Below are positions 7,914 through 16,648 of a stretch of DNA of 25,209 nt, in pieces. The first letter of the stretch is position 1, and every line of letters starts with the position of its first letter. A program made the position numbers and the translations under genes. The stretch comes from Methanobacterium sp. (GTDB taxonomy: Archaea > Methanobacteriota > Methanobacteria > Methanobacteriales > Methanobacteriaceae). The DNA lies in the NCBI GenBank assembly GCA_003151535.1, contig PLXT01000036.1, positions 10,564-35,772 of the forward strand, in the 5' to 3' direction. The notes below the pieces were generated by a model that saw only the letters and a list, made by a program, of their open reading frames with translations, did no database searches and was not told the origin of the DNA.

Positions 7914-8864
7914 ATGTCACTCGTAATAAACACTACAACACCAGAAGGAATAGTTCTCGCTGCTGACAGCAGACAGACATACAGAAATTTAAAGGGAATG
8001 GCTCGCATAGGAAGCGATAATGCTTTAAAACTTTTCCAAATCAACAGTCGAATCGGTGTCGGGATAACTGGGCTTGCATTTTTAGAAGAAGATGGAGTTC
8101 TAAAAAATCTTAGTAAATTCATAGATGAATTTAAAAGAGGGTCTAAAATTGAAAAACTAAACGTTGAGGAAGTTGCTATTAAACTCCACAGCCTTTTCAA
8201 TGAAAAATATCATTGGAAGGTTCAATTGGACTTGGCTACTGAAAATATAAAAAAAGATTTACAAATAAAGGGTTGTGAACTATTAAAATTGGAAAAAAAT
8301 CAGTTCAACATCACATTCAGCTTCAAAAATCCACAAGGAGGTTTAGAAGAAGGTGTTGCAGGAGTGGATATGATTGAACTTTTAGTTGCAGGATATAATA
8401 AAAATGGCTCCCACCAAGTTTTTGGATGTTATATTCCGGGTGAAATTCAAAAAAGGCGTGACAGCAATGATAAAAATAATGAATATGGTAGTTCATGGAT
8501 AGGACAGGGTGATGTTGTTTCAAGAATTGTATTAGGATTTGATGGACGTATATCCAATGTCCAATATACTAAAGAGGCCATGGGAATTAAGGGAGAAACA
8601 CAAATCTTTGAAGAATTGAAAAATCTGGAATATGCAATCCAATGGGGGACAATGACATTACAAGATGGAATCGATTTTTGCACCCTAATGATCCAAACAA
8701 CCTCCGCAATGCAAAGGTTTTCAGATGGAATAAATGCTGATCCCGGTGATATGCCTGGAGTTGGTGGGCCAATTGATGTAGCAGTGATAACCCCCAATAA
8801 AGGATTCGTATGGATCAACAAGAAAAAACTTAAATTCGGATCAAATGAAGTTGAACTTGATTAA
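7914..8864 (+). CDS. Proteasome-beta-like Ntn hydrolase with N-terminal serine
   Basis: The N-terminus aligns without gaps to a mature proteasome beta subunit. If Met1 is removed, Ser takes the place of the catalytic Thr1, and the EGIVLAADSR segment fits the DGVVLAADRR segment, with Asp in the position of Asp17. The NALKLFQI segment fits EAKKIYQI and puts Lys39 in the place of catalytic Lys33, after a 5-residue insertion. The GVGITG segment also fits. Near the C-terminus, GGPIDVAVITPNKG resembles the final beta-subunit strands. At 316 residues it is about 100 longer than a beta subunit and has no propeptide, as in HslV and Anbu. The ATG is set by AGGAGATGG just upstream; the earlier ATG at 7907 is out of frame. 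It is probably a self-exposed Ser hydrolase of the cytoplasm. Substrate and assembly state are unknown. Confidence 0.8.
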   Translation: MSLVINTTTPEGIVLAADSRQTYRNLKGMARIGSDNALKLFQINSRIGVGITGLAFLEEDGVLKNLSKFIDEFKRGSKIEKLNVEEVAIKLHSLFNEKYHWKVQLDLATENIKKDLQIKGCELLKLEKNQFNITFSFKNPQGGLEEGVAGVDMIELLVAGYNKNGSHQVFGCYIPGEIQKRRDSNDKNNEYGSSWIGQGDVVSRIVLGFDGRISNVQYTKEAMGIKGETQIFEELKNLEYAIQWGTMTLQDGIDFCTLMIQTTSAMQRFSDGINADPGDMPGVGGPIDVAVITPNKGFVWINKKKLKFGSNEVELD

Positions 8865-9013
8865 TTCAAATATTTAAGCATTATAAAAAAAATCTTGAGA
8901 TTACATCAATTATTCTGTCACAGTTTAACATATACCAATAAATGATAGTGATTTCTTCTCAAGATGGTAATTACAAAAATATGTGAATTTCATATGTTAA
9001 ACAAGTTGATATA

Positions 9014-10003
9014 ATGAAGACTAGATTTTTAATAGATTCTCATGAATATAAAGGCCAGTTAGATCTTGATTTGACCATCAATAGTGGTCAGACCTCACAA
9101 CCTGCTTGGTGTTATAAAGATGAATATTTCCAAGAGTTAGTATCAGTAGAAGGTAATAACTGTCTTATTAAAGCTAAACAAAAGTATAAGGATCTTGATG
9201 CTCCTTTAGAAATTGTTGCAGAATCTATGGAAGACATTGATGAAGAATCGATCCGATCATCTGTTATGGAAATTTTCGGTTTAAATGATAATCTAAATGC
9301 TCTAAACGATTTCTTAATGAAAGACCCACAACTTGAACCAACAATTGATTTTTGCAAAGGATTACGACTATTTAAAGCCCATAACCCATTTGAATGTATT
9401 ATAGCTTCAATATCATCCGCTAATTGTTCTATAATACGCTGGAATAGATCCATCAACGATATTAAAAAGAAATGGGGTAGAGATTATAAATTCAAATCAG
9501 GAACTTTTTACACATTTCCCACTCCAGAAATTCTTAGAAATGTGCCAGAACATGACCTTGAGGAAATGCAACGATTTGAAGACCATCTTCCAAATAAATT
9601 TATATTTGATAAAAATTTAAAAAGCTGCGGAGTAGGTTACCGCGCTAAATTCATTATTAAAGCTGCTGAAATAATTGAAAATGAATTAATTCTTAGTAAC
9701 ATGCTTAAAAAGAGTTATGAAGATGCTTTCAATTCATTACTTGAACTACCCGGAGTAGGCCCCAAAGTAGCTGACTGTATCTTATTATATGGATTTGGAT
9801 ATAAAAAAGCATTTCCAGTGGATGTTTGGATCGGACGTATTGTGTCAAAACTTTATTTTAATGGAAAGGAAATTAAACCACCTAAAGCACGTATATTTGG
9901 AATGGAACAGTTTGGAGAGTATGCAGGTTATGTGCAGCTTTACATGTTTCATTATGCAAGAAAATCTGGCCTTATAGATTCTATTAAAAGAAAGAATTTG
10001 TAA
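9014..10003 (+). CDS. 8-oxoguanine DNA glycosylase/AP lyase (OGG1-type, HhH-GPD)
   Basis: This enzyme removes 8-oxoguanine from DNA and cuts the abasic site. An OGG N-terminal domain covers about residues 1-110 and includes the NSGQTSQPAW segment. The HhH-GPD domain follows, with FKAHNPFECIIASISSANCSI (120-140) matching the family's first helices. The helix-hairpin-helix ELPGVGPKVADCI carries the catalytic Lys251, and FPVDVWI carries the catalytic Asp270. The length of 329 residues fits the family. The ATG at 9014 follows a weak ribosome site. It stands 30 bp from nothing else in an operon: both sides are intergenic. It is the only intact base-excision glycosylase in the window, while the tag and mpg genes 3 kb away are broken. 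Confidence 0.92.
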   Translation: MKTRFLIDSHEYKGQLDLDLTINSGQTSQPAWCYKDEYFQELVSVEGNNCLIKAKQKYKDLDAPLEIVAESMEDIDEESIRSSVMEIFGLNDNLNALNDFLMKDPQLEPTIDFCKGLRLFKAHNPFECIIASISSANCSIIRWNRSINDIKKKWGRDYKFKSGTFYTFPTPEILRNVPEHDLEEMQRFEDHLPNKFIFDKNLKSCGVGYRAKFIIKAAEIIENELILSNMLKKSYEDAFNSLLELPGVGPKVADCILLYGFGYKKAFPVDVWIGRIVSKLYFNGKEIKPPKARIFGMEQFGEYAGYVQLYMFHYARKSGLIDSIKRKNL

Positions 10004-10117
10004 ATTTTCTATTTAATATATTTTCGACCTACAAAATTTATTTTTACTTTATATGCGGATTAAAAAAAATTAATTAGTAGTGAAAGAATATTTATTAATT
10101 AGAGTTAAGGTGAGTTC

Positions 10118-10755
10118 ATGGCAGGAATATCCGATAACCTTGAGGAATTCGGGAAATTATCCCATATACAATATAAGAATTTGATAGAAAGTCTCGAAGA
10201 GAAATATATTGCTGGAAATGTCCTATGCGTACCAATAGTTCTGAAGCATTTTGTAGAGAAGTTGATAGCTGGGTACGTCTTTCAAACGCTTTTGAAATGG
10301 GTGTTAAAGATCATTTAAAGGAAAGGGGAATACCATCCGTTTGTCTTGAGGTATTAGGCGCTAAATTACTTGAAAAAAAGATGAGAACAGAGCTTATCTC
10401 CCCCAAGTTCCAGAAACTTGTTTTTATAAAAATTGAAGAAAATTTAAATTCATCTATTAATAAAGGAAACTTTATAATAGTTAAGGAAAATCCAAAAACC
10501 TTAAAAAATGGAGATAAGGTATTATTACCACGTTCCTGTCCATTATCGATATTTTGGTTCTCTAAAATCAGTTTTATAGAAAAAATACCACTGAAAATAT
10601 TCACAATAGATAAAATATTTCATAAAGTAGGGATAAAATATATAAAAACTAAAGAAGGTTTAGAAATACCATTAGAATACGTTTATGGTGTAATTGTTAA
10701 AATAATAGATAAAAATGACGCTATTTTTTCAGAACTTAACTTGAAAGATCTTTAG
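10118..10755 (+). pseudogene. Frameshifted gene; S24/S26 peptidase-like fold suspected
   Basis: I do not recognise a named family. The ATG at 10118 follows a GGTGA ribosome site, and the first about 33 residues are open. At the AAA of 10216-10218 the frame is lost. Adding one base gives IAGKCPMRTNSSEAFCREVDSWVR and continues in the next frame to TAG at 10753-10755, for about 212 residues in all. The second half contains NGDKVLLPRSCP and later VYGVIVKII. These look like the beta-strands of the S24/S26 signal-peptidase fold, but I see no convincing Ser-Lys pair. Either the sequence carries an error or the gene is a recent pseudogene. An internal ATG at 10225 could still give a 176-residue product without the first third. 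Confidence 0.6.
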
Positions 10756-10772
10756 ATGTATTTAAAAGATTT

Positions 10773-11047
10773 TTATATGGAAAAACCCTTAAAATATAAT
10801 AGCGAATACCCTATAGCCCATAAAAATGCAATTAATATTAAGAAAATACCTATTTTTCCATCTATTTTATAATACTGGTAGGCTCCGTATAAAACTACAA
10901 TTACAGCTATTACATACTAGCCAGTGTATTATTCAAACCAGAACCATTAATGGTATAACTCCCTAAAAGAAGTCCAACCACAATTAAAAGAGCATTTATT
11001 TGTTTATAAGCCCCTAATATTATATTATCGTCTTGATTTTCACTCAT
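10773..11047 (-). pseudogene. Small three-TM membrane protein gene, frameshifted
   Basis: This gene is too broken to show as one open frame. On the minus strand the ATG at 11045-11047 follows GTGAGG. It opens MSENQDDNIILGAYKQINAL, then a first hydrophobic helix (LLIVVGLLLG), and reaches a stop at TAA in the region of 10912. One base later the frame continues: YVIAVIVVLYGAYQYYKIDG, then FLILIAFLWAIGYSLLYF, ending at TAA 10773-10775. Together they form a protein of about 91 residues with three membrane helices and a charged loop. The good ribosome site and the continuous second frame suggest a recent single-base deletion. The function is unknown. It is divergent from the GAF-protein gene and shares its control region. 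Confidence 0.6.
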
Positions 11048-11090
11048 TTAATTCCTCACTTTTCATATTAATGGTTTCAGATTCAATTTT

Positions 11091-11132
11091 TATTTATACA
11101 GGGTTTATCTCAGGGTTATATATTTAAGGGTT
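11091..11132. promoter_or_regulatory. Divergent promoter region with three AGGGTT repeats
   Basis: AGGGTT occurs at 11100-11105, 11112-11117 and 11127-11132, in the same orientation. A TATA-like box for the minus-strand membrane protein gene (TATAAATA on that strand, 11091-11099) lies just beside the first copy. A plus-strand TTATATATTTAA lies between the second and third copies. The layout fits an operator shared by two divergent genes, but this is an inference. Confidence 0.35.
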
Positions 11133-11215
11133 AATGTTCTATCACTGAATTTCGATTGAAACATTAAGAAAATTTAATAATCTTATAGGATATAAATTTA
11201 TTATAGGAGATGATT

Positions 11216-11809
11216 ATGAAGGAAGATAATACCATTAAAGAACCAAAGCATTCTAATTATGGGATGGGTTCTGGTGCTAAAATAGAAAATCAAGATATTC
11301 ACTCCCTTAGAAAAAAGATCCAATATATGTTACAAAATTCTTCTTTAAAGGAAATTTCAGATGTAATCATGGAGGAATCTAAACGTCTTACCCATAGCAA
11401 GAATTGTTATGTGGCCTATGTAGATCCGGATAATAAAGATAGTGTTGGAATATCATTCTCACACATGACAGGGAGATGTCAGATGTATGCGGATATGGGA
11501 GAAGCTCGTTTTAAAATCAGAGCAGATGGTACCTACGGCGGTCTATTGGGTTATTCCCTAGACACCGGTGAATCATTCTATATCCACAACCCTTCGCAAC
11601 ATCCTGCAGCACATGGCCTACCAGAGGGTCATACCCCAGTTTATCAATTTTTATCAGTACCTGTTAAATATGGGCATAATATTATTGGTCAAATCGTACT
11701 CAGAAATCCAGAAAAAGACTATGATTCATTAGATGTAGATTTTGCAGATACAATAGCCGATATATATGCAATAGCCCTACAAAATCGTTATAAAAAAATT
11801 ATTAATTGA
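11216..11809 (+). CDS. GAF-domain protein
   Basis: This 197-residue protein is a single GAF-type sensor domain without an attached output domain. The GAF core runs from about residue 45 (EISDVIMEESKRLT) through the strand FLSVPV (145-150) and IIGQIVLRNP (156-165) to the last helix FADTIADIYAIALQNRY (176-192). A central loop with HNPSQHPAAHGLPEGH is rich in His. The Met at 11216 is chosen over the ATG at 11210, because the AGGAGA ribosome site (11205-11210) overlaps the latter and is properly spaced for the former. No membrane segment is present. Similar stand-alone GAF proteins are common in Methanobacteriales, and the ligand is not known. The stop is 3 bases from the end of the convergent cyclophilin gene. 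Confidence 0.8.
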   Translation: MKEDNTIKEPKHSNYGMGSGAKIENQDIHSLRKKIQYMLQNSSLKEISDVIMEESKRLTHSKNCYVAYVDPDNKDSVGISFSHMTGRCQMYADMGEARFKIRADGTYGGLLGYSLDTGESFYIHNPSQHPAAHGLPEGHTPVYQFLSVPVKYGHNIIGQIVLRNPEKDYDSLDVDFADTIADIYAIALQNRYKKIIN

Positions 11810-11812
11810 TAT

Positions 11813-12238
11813 CTATTCTTCAACAACAGTGACCTTGTTCATTACATCGTTAGGTTTGATCTTGTTGACTACTTCCATTCCTTTAATAACCTTACCAAAG
11901 ACTGTGTGTACTCCATCCAAGTGTGGCTGAGGACTATGTGTTATAAAGAATTGACTTCCACCAGTATCTTTTCCTGCATGTGCCATTGAAAGAGCACCAG
12001 TTCCATGCTTGTGTTCATTTATTTCGCATTTTATGGTATAACCTGGACCTCCAGTTCCGTTTCCCTTAGGACACCCTCCCTGTATAACAAAGTTCGGTAA
12101 AACCCTGTGAAAAGTTAATCCATTATAAAATCCTTCATTTGCAAGCTTTTCAAAATTTGCAACCGTGTTTGGTACTTCTTTATCAAAAAGTGTGAGTACT
12201 ATATTTCCTTTATCTGTTTCAATTGTTGCTTTTTTCAT
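11813..12238 (-). CDS. Peptidyl-prolyl cis-trans isomerase, cyclophilin type
   Basis: Cyclophilins speed the cis-trans change of peptide bonds before proline and act as cytoplasmic folding helpers. The family core is clear: FHRVLPNFVIQGG with the active-site Arg, GTGGPGYTIKCE, and GSQFFITHSPQPHLDGVHTVFG. The Trp that gives human CypA its cyclosporin binding is His here (DGVHTVFG), as in many prokaryotic forms. The product has 141 residues from the ATG at 12238, which has a GGTGATAA ribosome site. A longer frame to 12289 would add 17 residues, but it has no ribosome site of its own. It is a single-domain protein with no signal peptide. Confidence 0.94.
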   Translation of the reverse strand: MKKATIETDKGNIVLTLFDKEVPNTVANFEKLANEGFYNGLTFHRVLPNFVIQGGCPKGNGTGGPGYTIKCEINEHKHGTGALSMAHAGKDTGGSQFFITHSPQPHLDGVHTVFGKVIKGMEVVNKIKPNDVMNKVTVVEE

Positions 12239-12459
12239 TTTATCACCTATTTTCAAATATTTAACTTGTATAGAAATTCTATAACTCATTCTTAATCAAG
12301 TCTTTCATAAGATAAAAACGTTTAATAAACCATGAATTCCAAATAAATTAATAGATACTTATACTTCAAAATATAAGGAAATATTTTTATCTTTAATTAA
12401 AGAGTCTAGTGATATTAAATAACTTTAACAGTAATTTATCAAAATTTTAAGGTGATTAA

Positions 12460-13635
12460 ATGGATACAAAAGAAATTATGGATATGGATAAGGAATATGT
12501 TATGCATACTTACGGACGTCAGCCATTAGCCCTTGTAGAGGGTGAAGGATCTGTTGTTTGGGATGTTGAGGGGAAATCTTATATAGATTGCGTTGCAGGA
12601 ATTGCAGTAAATAATGTGGGACATGCTAATCCCAGAGTTGCAGAAGCTATTTCAAATCAGGCAAAAAAGCTCATTCATATCTCTAACTTGTATTATTCGG
12701 AAGAACAAGTTACACTAGCAAAATTATTGTCAAAGGTTTCACCTCATGAAAAATCATTTTTTTGTAATAGTGGTGCAGAAGCTAACGAAGGGGCAATAAA
12801 ACTTGCCCGTAAGCATACTGGAAAAGGTGAAATAATAGCCATGAACAATTCGTTCCATGGAAGAACCATTACAACCATCACAGCAACTGGTCAACCCAAA
12901 TACCAGAAAGGTTTTGGGCCTTTAACACCAGGGTTTAAACACGTTGACTATAATGATGTTGAAGCTGTGGAAAATGCAATTGGTCCTAAAACAGCTGCGG
13001 TACTTGTAGAGCCAATTCAAGGTGAAGGTGGAGTTATAATACCTTCAAAGAATTATTTAAAAAATTTAAAGGAATTATGTCTTGATAAGGAAGTTCTTCT
13101 GATATTTGATGAGGTACAGACAGGCTTTGGACGTACAGGGGAGATGTTTGCATCTCAAACCTTTGGTGTTACACCAGACATAAGTACGTTAGCTAAGGCA
13201 ATTGCAGGAGGATTTCCAATGGGAGTGGTTATGGCTAATAAAGATGTTTCTGACACATTTGAACCTGGAGATCATGCTGCAACCTTTGGTGGTAGTCCAC
13301 TTGCATGTGCTGCTGCAAAAGCTTCAATTAATTACATAATAGATGAAAAATTACTTCAAAAATCCAAAGAAAATGGAATATACTTCATGAAAAAACTTGA
13401 AATAATTAAAAATAATCATAAAGTTGTTAAAGAAGTGCGTGGTAAAGGATTAATGATCGGAATGGAAATATCCCGGGAATGTGGAAATCTCGTAGACGAA
13501 CTTCGTATGAAGGGCATAATAATAAATTGTGCAGCTGGAAATGTTTTAAGGTTCGTTCCACCATTAGTAATAAATAAAAATCAGATAGACACTGTTGTAA
13601 CAGTTTTAGATGATGCTATAGCTAATTTTAATTAG
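12460..13635 (+). CDS. argD: Acetylornithine aminotransferase
   Basis: ArgD transfers an amino group from glutamate to N-acetylglutamate semialdehyde in arginine synthesis. In organisms using the DAP pathway it can also act on the lysine branch. It is a class III, PLP-dependent aminotransferase of 391 residues. Landmarks are FCNSGAEANEGAIKLAR (101-117), SFHGRT (131-136), IFDEVQTGFGRTG with the PLP Asp217, and STLAKAIAGGFP with the Schiff-base Lys246. The ATG at 12460 follows AAGGTGATTAA, a good archaeal ribosome site. It stands alone on the plus strand. The MFS gene that follows is convergent, and lysA-dapF follow on the same strand about 1.7 kb further on. Confidence 0.95.
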   Translation: MDTKEIMDMDKEYVMHTYGRQPLALVEGEGSVVWDVEGKSYIDCVAGIAVNNVGHANPRVAEAISNQAKKLIHISNLYYSEEQVTLAKLLSKVSPHEKSFFCNSGAEANEGAIKLARKHTGKGEIIAMNNSFHGRTITTITATGQPKYQKGFGPLTPGFKHVDYNDVEAVENAIGPKTAAVLVEPIQGEGGVIIPSKNYLKNLKELCLDKEVLLIFDEVQTGFGRTGEMFASQTFGVTPDISTLAKAIAGGFPMGVVMANKDVSDTFEPGDHAATFGGSPLACAAAKASINYIIDEKLLQKSKENGIYFMKKLEIIKNNHKVVKEVRGKGLMIGMEISRECGNLVDELRMKGIIINCAAGNVLRFVPPLVINKNQIDTVVTVLDDAIANFN

Positions 13636-13662
13636 TACTAATGTTATCCAAATTTCAACTTT

Positions 13663-15173
13663 TTAATCTTTTTGTATTCTATCCAAAACTTCTCTTTTAA
13701 TGATTTTACTTGTTAAGATACCTATAATTGAAAGTGAAGCCATAATTAGACTTAAAAATGCACCTAACATAACAACCAGATGCATACTTGTAGTAAGATC
13801 ACAGGCTTGTAATGGTATCAATGTGTTCAATTGGAGAGTTGTAGGATTGATGGTGGTGCTTAATAGTATACCCGCATAACATACAGCAAAAACCATTCCC
13901 AAATTCCTCATAGTAACCAATATGCCTGATGCAACCCCCGCTTGTCCATTTGGTATTTTGGACATTATTGCCCTGTTGGTAGGAGACTGGAAAATTGCTG
14001 TCCCAACACCAAGAAGTGCTAACCTTAAAAAAACATCGATCTCAGTCGAATAAAATGTGAGTTGAGTCATAGAAAAAAATGCAACAGCACATATCAATGC
14101 ACCTATAAAAGATAAAGGTCTAGAACCGAATTTGTCAGAAATTATCCCACTTACTGGGGCTAAAAACATTATTAAAAGTGGTGCAGGTGTAAGTACTAGA
14201 CCTGTAGTATTTGTTGATAAGTTCAGAACTTTAAGTAAATAAAATGGCATCACAAAAATGATCATATACATACACACATAATTCAAATGGAGACTAAGGT
14301 TATATGCAGAGAAATTAATGTTTCTAAAGAGTGAAAGATTTAAAATAGGATCATCTGTGCGACGTTCCCACCATATGAATATAATCCCCATAGATATAGT
14401 AAAAAAACTCAATATTAAATCTTCTATATCTATTGGTTTTGAAGTGATATAATTCAATAGATAAACAAGTGAGAACAATGCTAAAAACTATGAAATTGTC
14501 CCAATAATATCCCATTTAATCTCTTGAGATTCTCCCCGGTCTAATATTCTGAAGCATATTATTAAACTTAAAATTCCCGTTGGCAGTTAATTAGAAATAT
14601 AGATCTCCAACCTAGTATACCATCCAAAATTCCCCCTATTGCAGGGCCTAATGTCAGACCTCCAGCAATCAACACCGCATATATGCCTAGTGCTTGACCC
14701 AACATCGATTTTGGAAAAGATTTTTTGACAAGTCTAAGAGATACTGACAACATCATAGCTGCTGTGAAGCCTTGAATGGCTCTGAGAATTATTAATAATA
14801 ATATTGAAGGTGCCAAACTACATAAAAGGGATGAAAAAACAAACCCAATAAGACCAGCCATATACAGGCGTTCATGACCCCAAAAATTACCAAACTTACC
14901 AAAAAAGAGTACAAAAAATAGTAAAGTTATTAAATAGCTAGTTAAAACCCATTCAGACGTAGTTACTGTAGCACCAAAGAATTCTGTAATAATTGGGAGA
15001 CTTACATTAACAATACTGGCATTAATAGGGACCATTATGGTTCCAAGGCCCACAGCAAAAAGAATCTGCCAGCTTTTTTTGTTAGAAACACTCAAAGTTT
15101 GTGTCACTCCACATGTACAAAAGATTAAAATCTCTAAAATTATCCAAATTGTTAATTTAAGATGTTGATTCAA
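13663..15173 (-). pseudogene. MFS drug-efflux transporter of the EmrB/QacA (14-TM) type, broken
   Basis: Two open segments on the minus strand (14568-15173 and 13663-14478) together give one 14-TM major facilitator of the drug:H+ antiporter DHA2 kind. The N-terminal half has LGTIMVPINASIVNVSLP, the motif C-like block GLTLGPAIGGILDG, and GWRSIFLIN. At about 14581-14586 one base is missing after ATT AAC, so the frame turns to a stop. The next frame reads PTGILSLIICFRILDRGESQE. An in-frame TAG at 14488-14490 then interrupts GTIS-FLALFSL. The C-terminal half is open, with PVSGIISDKFGSRPLSFIG and ending RIQKD. The N-terminus is unsure: a TTG at 15095 behind GGAGTGA is likelier than 15173. The gene was probably acquired and is now dead. 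Confidence 0.82.
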
Positions 15174-15297
15174 ATATTAATGAGTTTATATGATATATAT
15201 TCCATTTATTCGCATTATTGGGAGCTATTTTCTATAATAAATTATTTAACCTCAATATAATAAATATTTTATTATATCTGTTCATTTTCTAAAATTT

Positions 15298-15305
15298 TTT
15301 ATATG
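15298..15305 (+). promoter_or_regulatory. Likely TATA box of lysA-dapF
   Basis: TTTATATG is close to the methanogen box A consensus TTTATATA. A start about 25 bases downstream would leave a short leader to the GGAGG ribosome site at 15349-15353 and the lysA ATG. Confidence 0.45.
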
Positions 15306-15361
15306 ATAAGATGTAAAAATTTAACATTCACATCATTTTCTTGTTTTCGGAGGATAATATC

Positions 15362-16648
15362 ATGGATTTTGATTTAAAAACAAATGAAAAAGGAAATCTT
15401 ACGATTGGTGGAGTTGATACAGTCGAACTTGCAGACCAATATAAAACACCATTATACGTTATAGATGAAGAAAGGATAAAAGATAATTATAAAAGGCTTT
15501 ATAATGCATTTTCAAGCCAATATTCAGATTTCAAAATGTACTATGCTTGCAAAGCCAACACTAATCTTGCAGTCATGAAAATTTTGGAAAAGGAAGGCAG
15601 TGGGATTGATGCAGTATCCCCTGGTGAGATATATACATCTTTACTGGCTGGCTTCAACCCTTCAAAAATTCTTTATACTGGAAACAATGTTACTGATGAA
15701 GAGCTTAAATTCGCAATTAATTCTGGAGTTAGGATCAACCTTGACTCAATTTCACAGCTAAAAAGACTTTCAAAGATTCCTGAAGCTCAAGGAATTGAAA
15801 TATCATTCCGAGTGAACCCTATGGTTGGAGCAGGACACCATGACCACTGTATAACAGGTGGCCCCCTAAGTAAATTTGGTATAATGGAAGAAGAAGGTGT
15901 TAAAGTTTATAATTTAGCCATAGATTTAGGTTTCAAGCCTGTTGGAATTCATACACACATAGGGTCAGGCATTCTTGATCCAGAACCATTCATGCTCGCT
16001 GTAAGAACTTTAATGGATATAGCCGGTAGAGTCAAGGAAGGAACGGGTATTAAGTTTGATTTCATTGATTTTGGAGGTGGTATTGGTATTCCTTATACAC
16101 CTGATGAATCAAGATTAAATATTAAAGCCTTTGCTGAAAAAATAACCAACTTGTACAAAGATAAATTAAATGAATATGGACTTGGAAAACCTACAATGTG
16201 CATTGAACCGGGTAGATATCTGGTTGGAGACGCTTCAATATTATTAACCAGAGTTAATACTATAAAACAGAGTTACAGGAAATTTATAGGTGTAGATGCT
16301 GGTTTCAATACTTTACTTAGACCTACTATGTATGGCTCATATCATCACATTGTAGCAGCTAGCAATCCATTAGTAGAACCAACACAGAAAATTGATATAG
16401 CAGGAGATGTTTGTGAATCAGGAGATCTATTTGCAAGGGACAGGCCAATGCCAGATATGGAAGAAGATGAAGTACTAGCAATTTTAAATGCAGGAGCATA
16501 TGCATTTTCTATGTCCTCACAGTACAATAGTCGTCCTAAAGCGGCAGAGGTCCTTGTTTCAAAGGATGAAACCAGTTTAATAAGAGAAAGAGAAACATTC
16601 GCTGACTTGTTATCAAAGCAAAATGTGCCTGTGAGGCTATTAAAATGA
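15362..16648 (+). CDS. lysA: Diaminopimelate decarboxylase
   Basis: LysA removes CO2 from meso-diaminopimelate to give L-lysine, the last step of the DAP pathway. It is a PLP enzyme with an alanine-racemase-like barrel, 428 residues from the ATG at 15362. That start follows GGAGGATAATATC; the longer frame from TTG at 15341 overlaps this ribosome site and is not used. Lys64 in YYACKANTN is the PLP lysine, HTHIGSGI and FGGGIGIPY bind the phosphate, and CESGDLFARDR near residue 345 carries the active-site Cys. The final stop overlaps the start of dapF by four bases (ATGA), so the two genes are translated as a pair. Together they give DAP epimerisation and decarboxylation. Confidence 0.96.
   Translation: MDFDLKTNEKGNLTIGGVDTVELADQYKTPLYVIDEERIKDNYKRLYNAFSSQYSDFKMYYACKANTNLAVMKILEKEGSGIDAVSPGEIYTSLLAGFNPSKILYTGNNVTDEELKFAINSGVRINLDSISQLKRLSKIPEAQGIEISFRVNPMVGAGHHDHCITGGPLSKFGIMEEEGVKVYNLAIDLGFKPVGIHTHIGSGILDPEPFMLAVRTLMDIAGRVKEGTGIKFDFIDFGGGIGIPYTPDESRLNIKAFAEKITNLYKDKLNEYGLGKPTMCIEPGRYLVGDASILLTRVNTIKQSYRKFIGVDAGFNTLLRPTMYGSYHHIVAASNPLVEPTQKIDIAGDVCESGDLFARDRPMPDMEEDEVLAILNAGAYAFSMSSQYNSRPKAAEVLVSKDETSLIRERETFADLLSKQNVPVRLLK

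Noticed and set aside
8447..8821. 124-residue minus-strand frame within the Ntn hydrolase gene
   Set aside because: The plus strand carries a recognisable protein with a strong ribosome site; this is its antisense.
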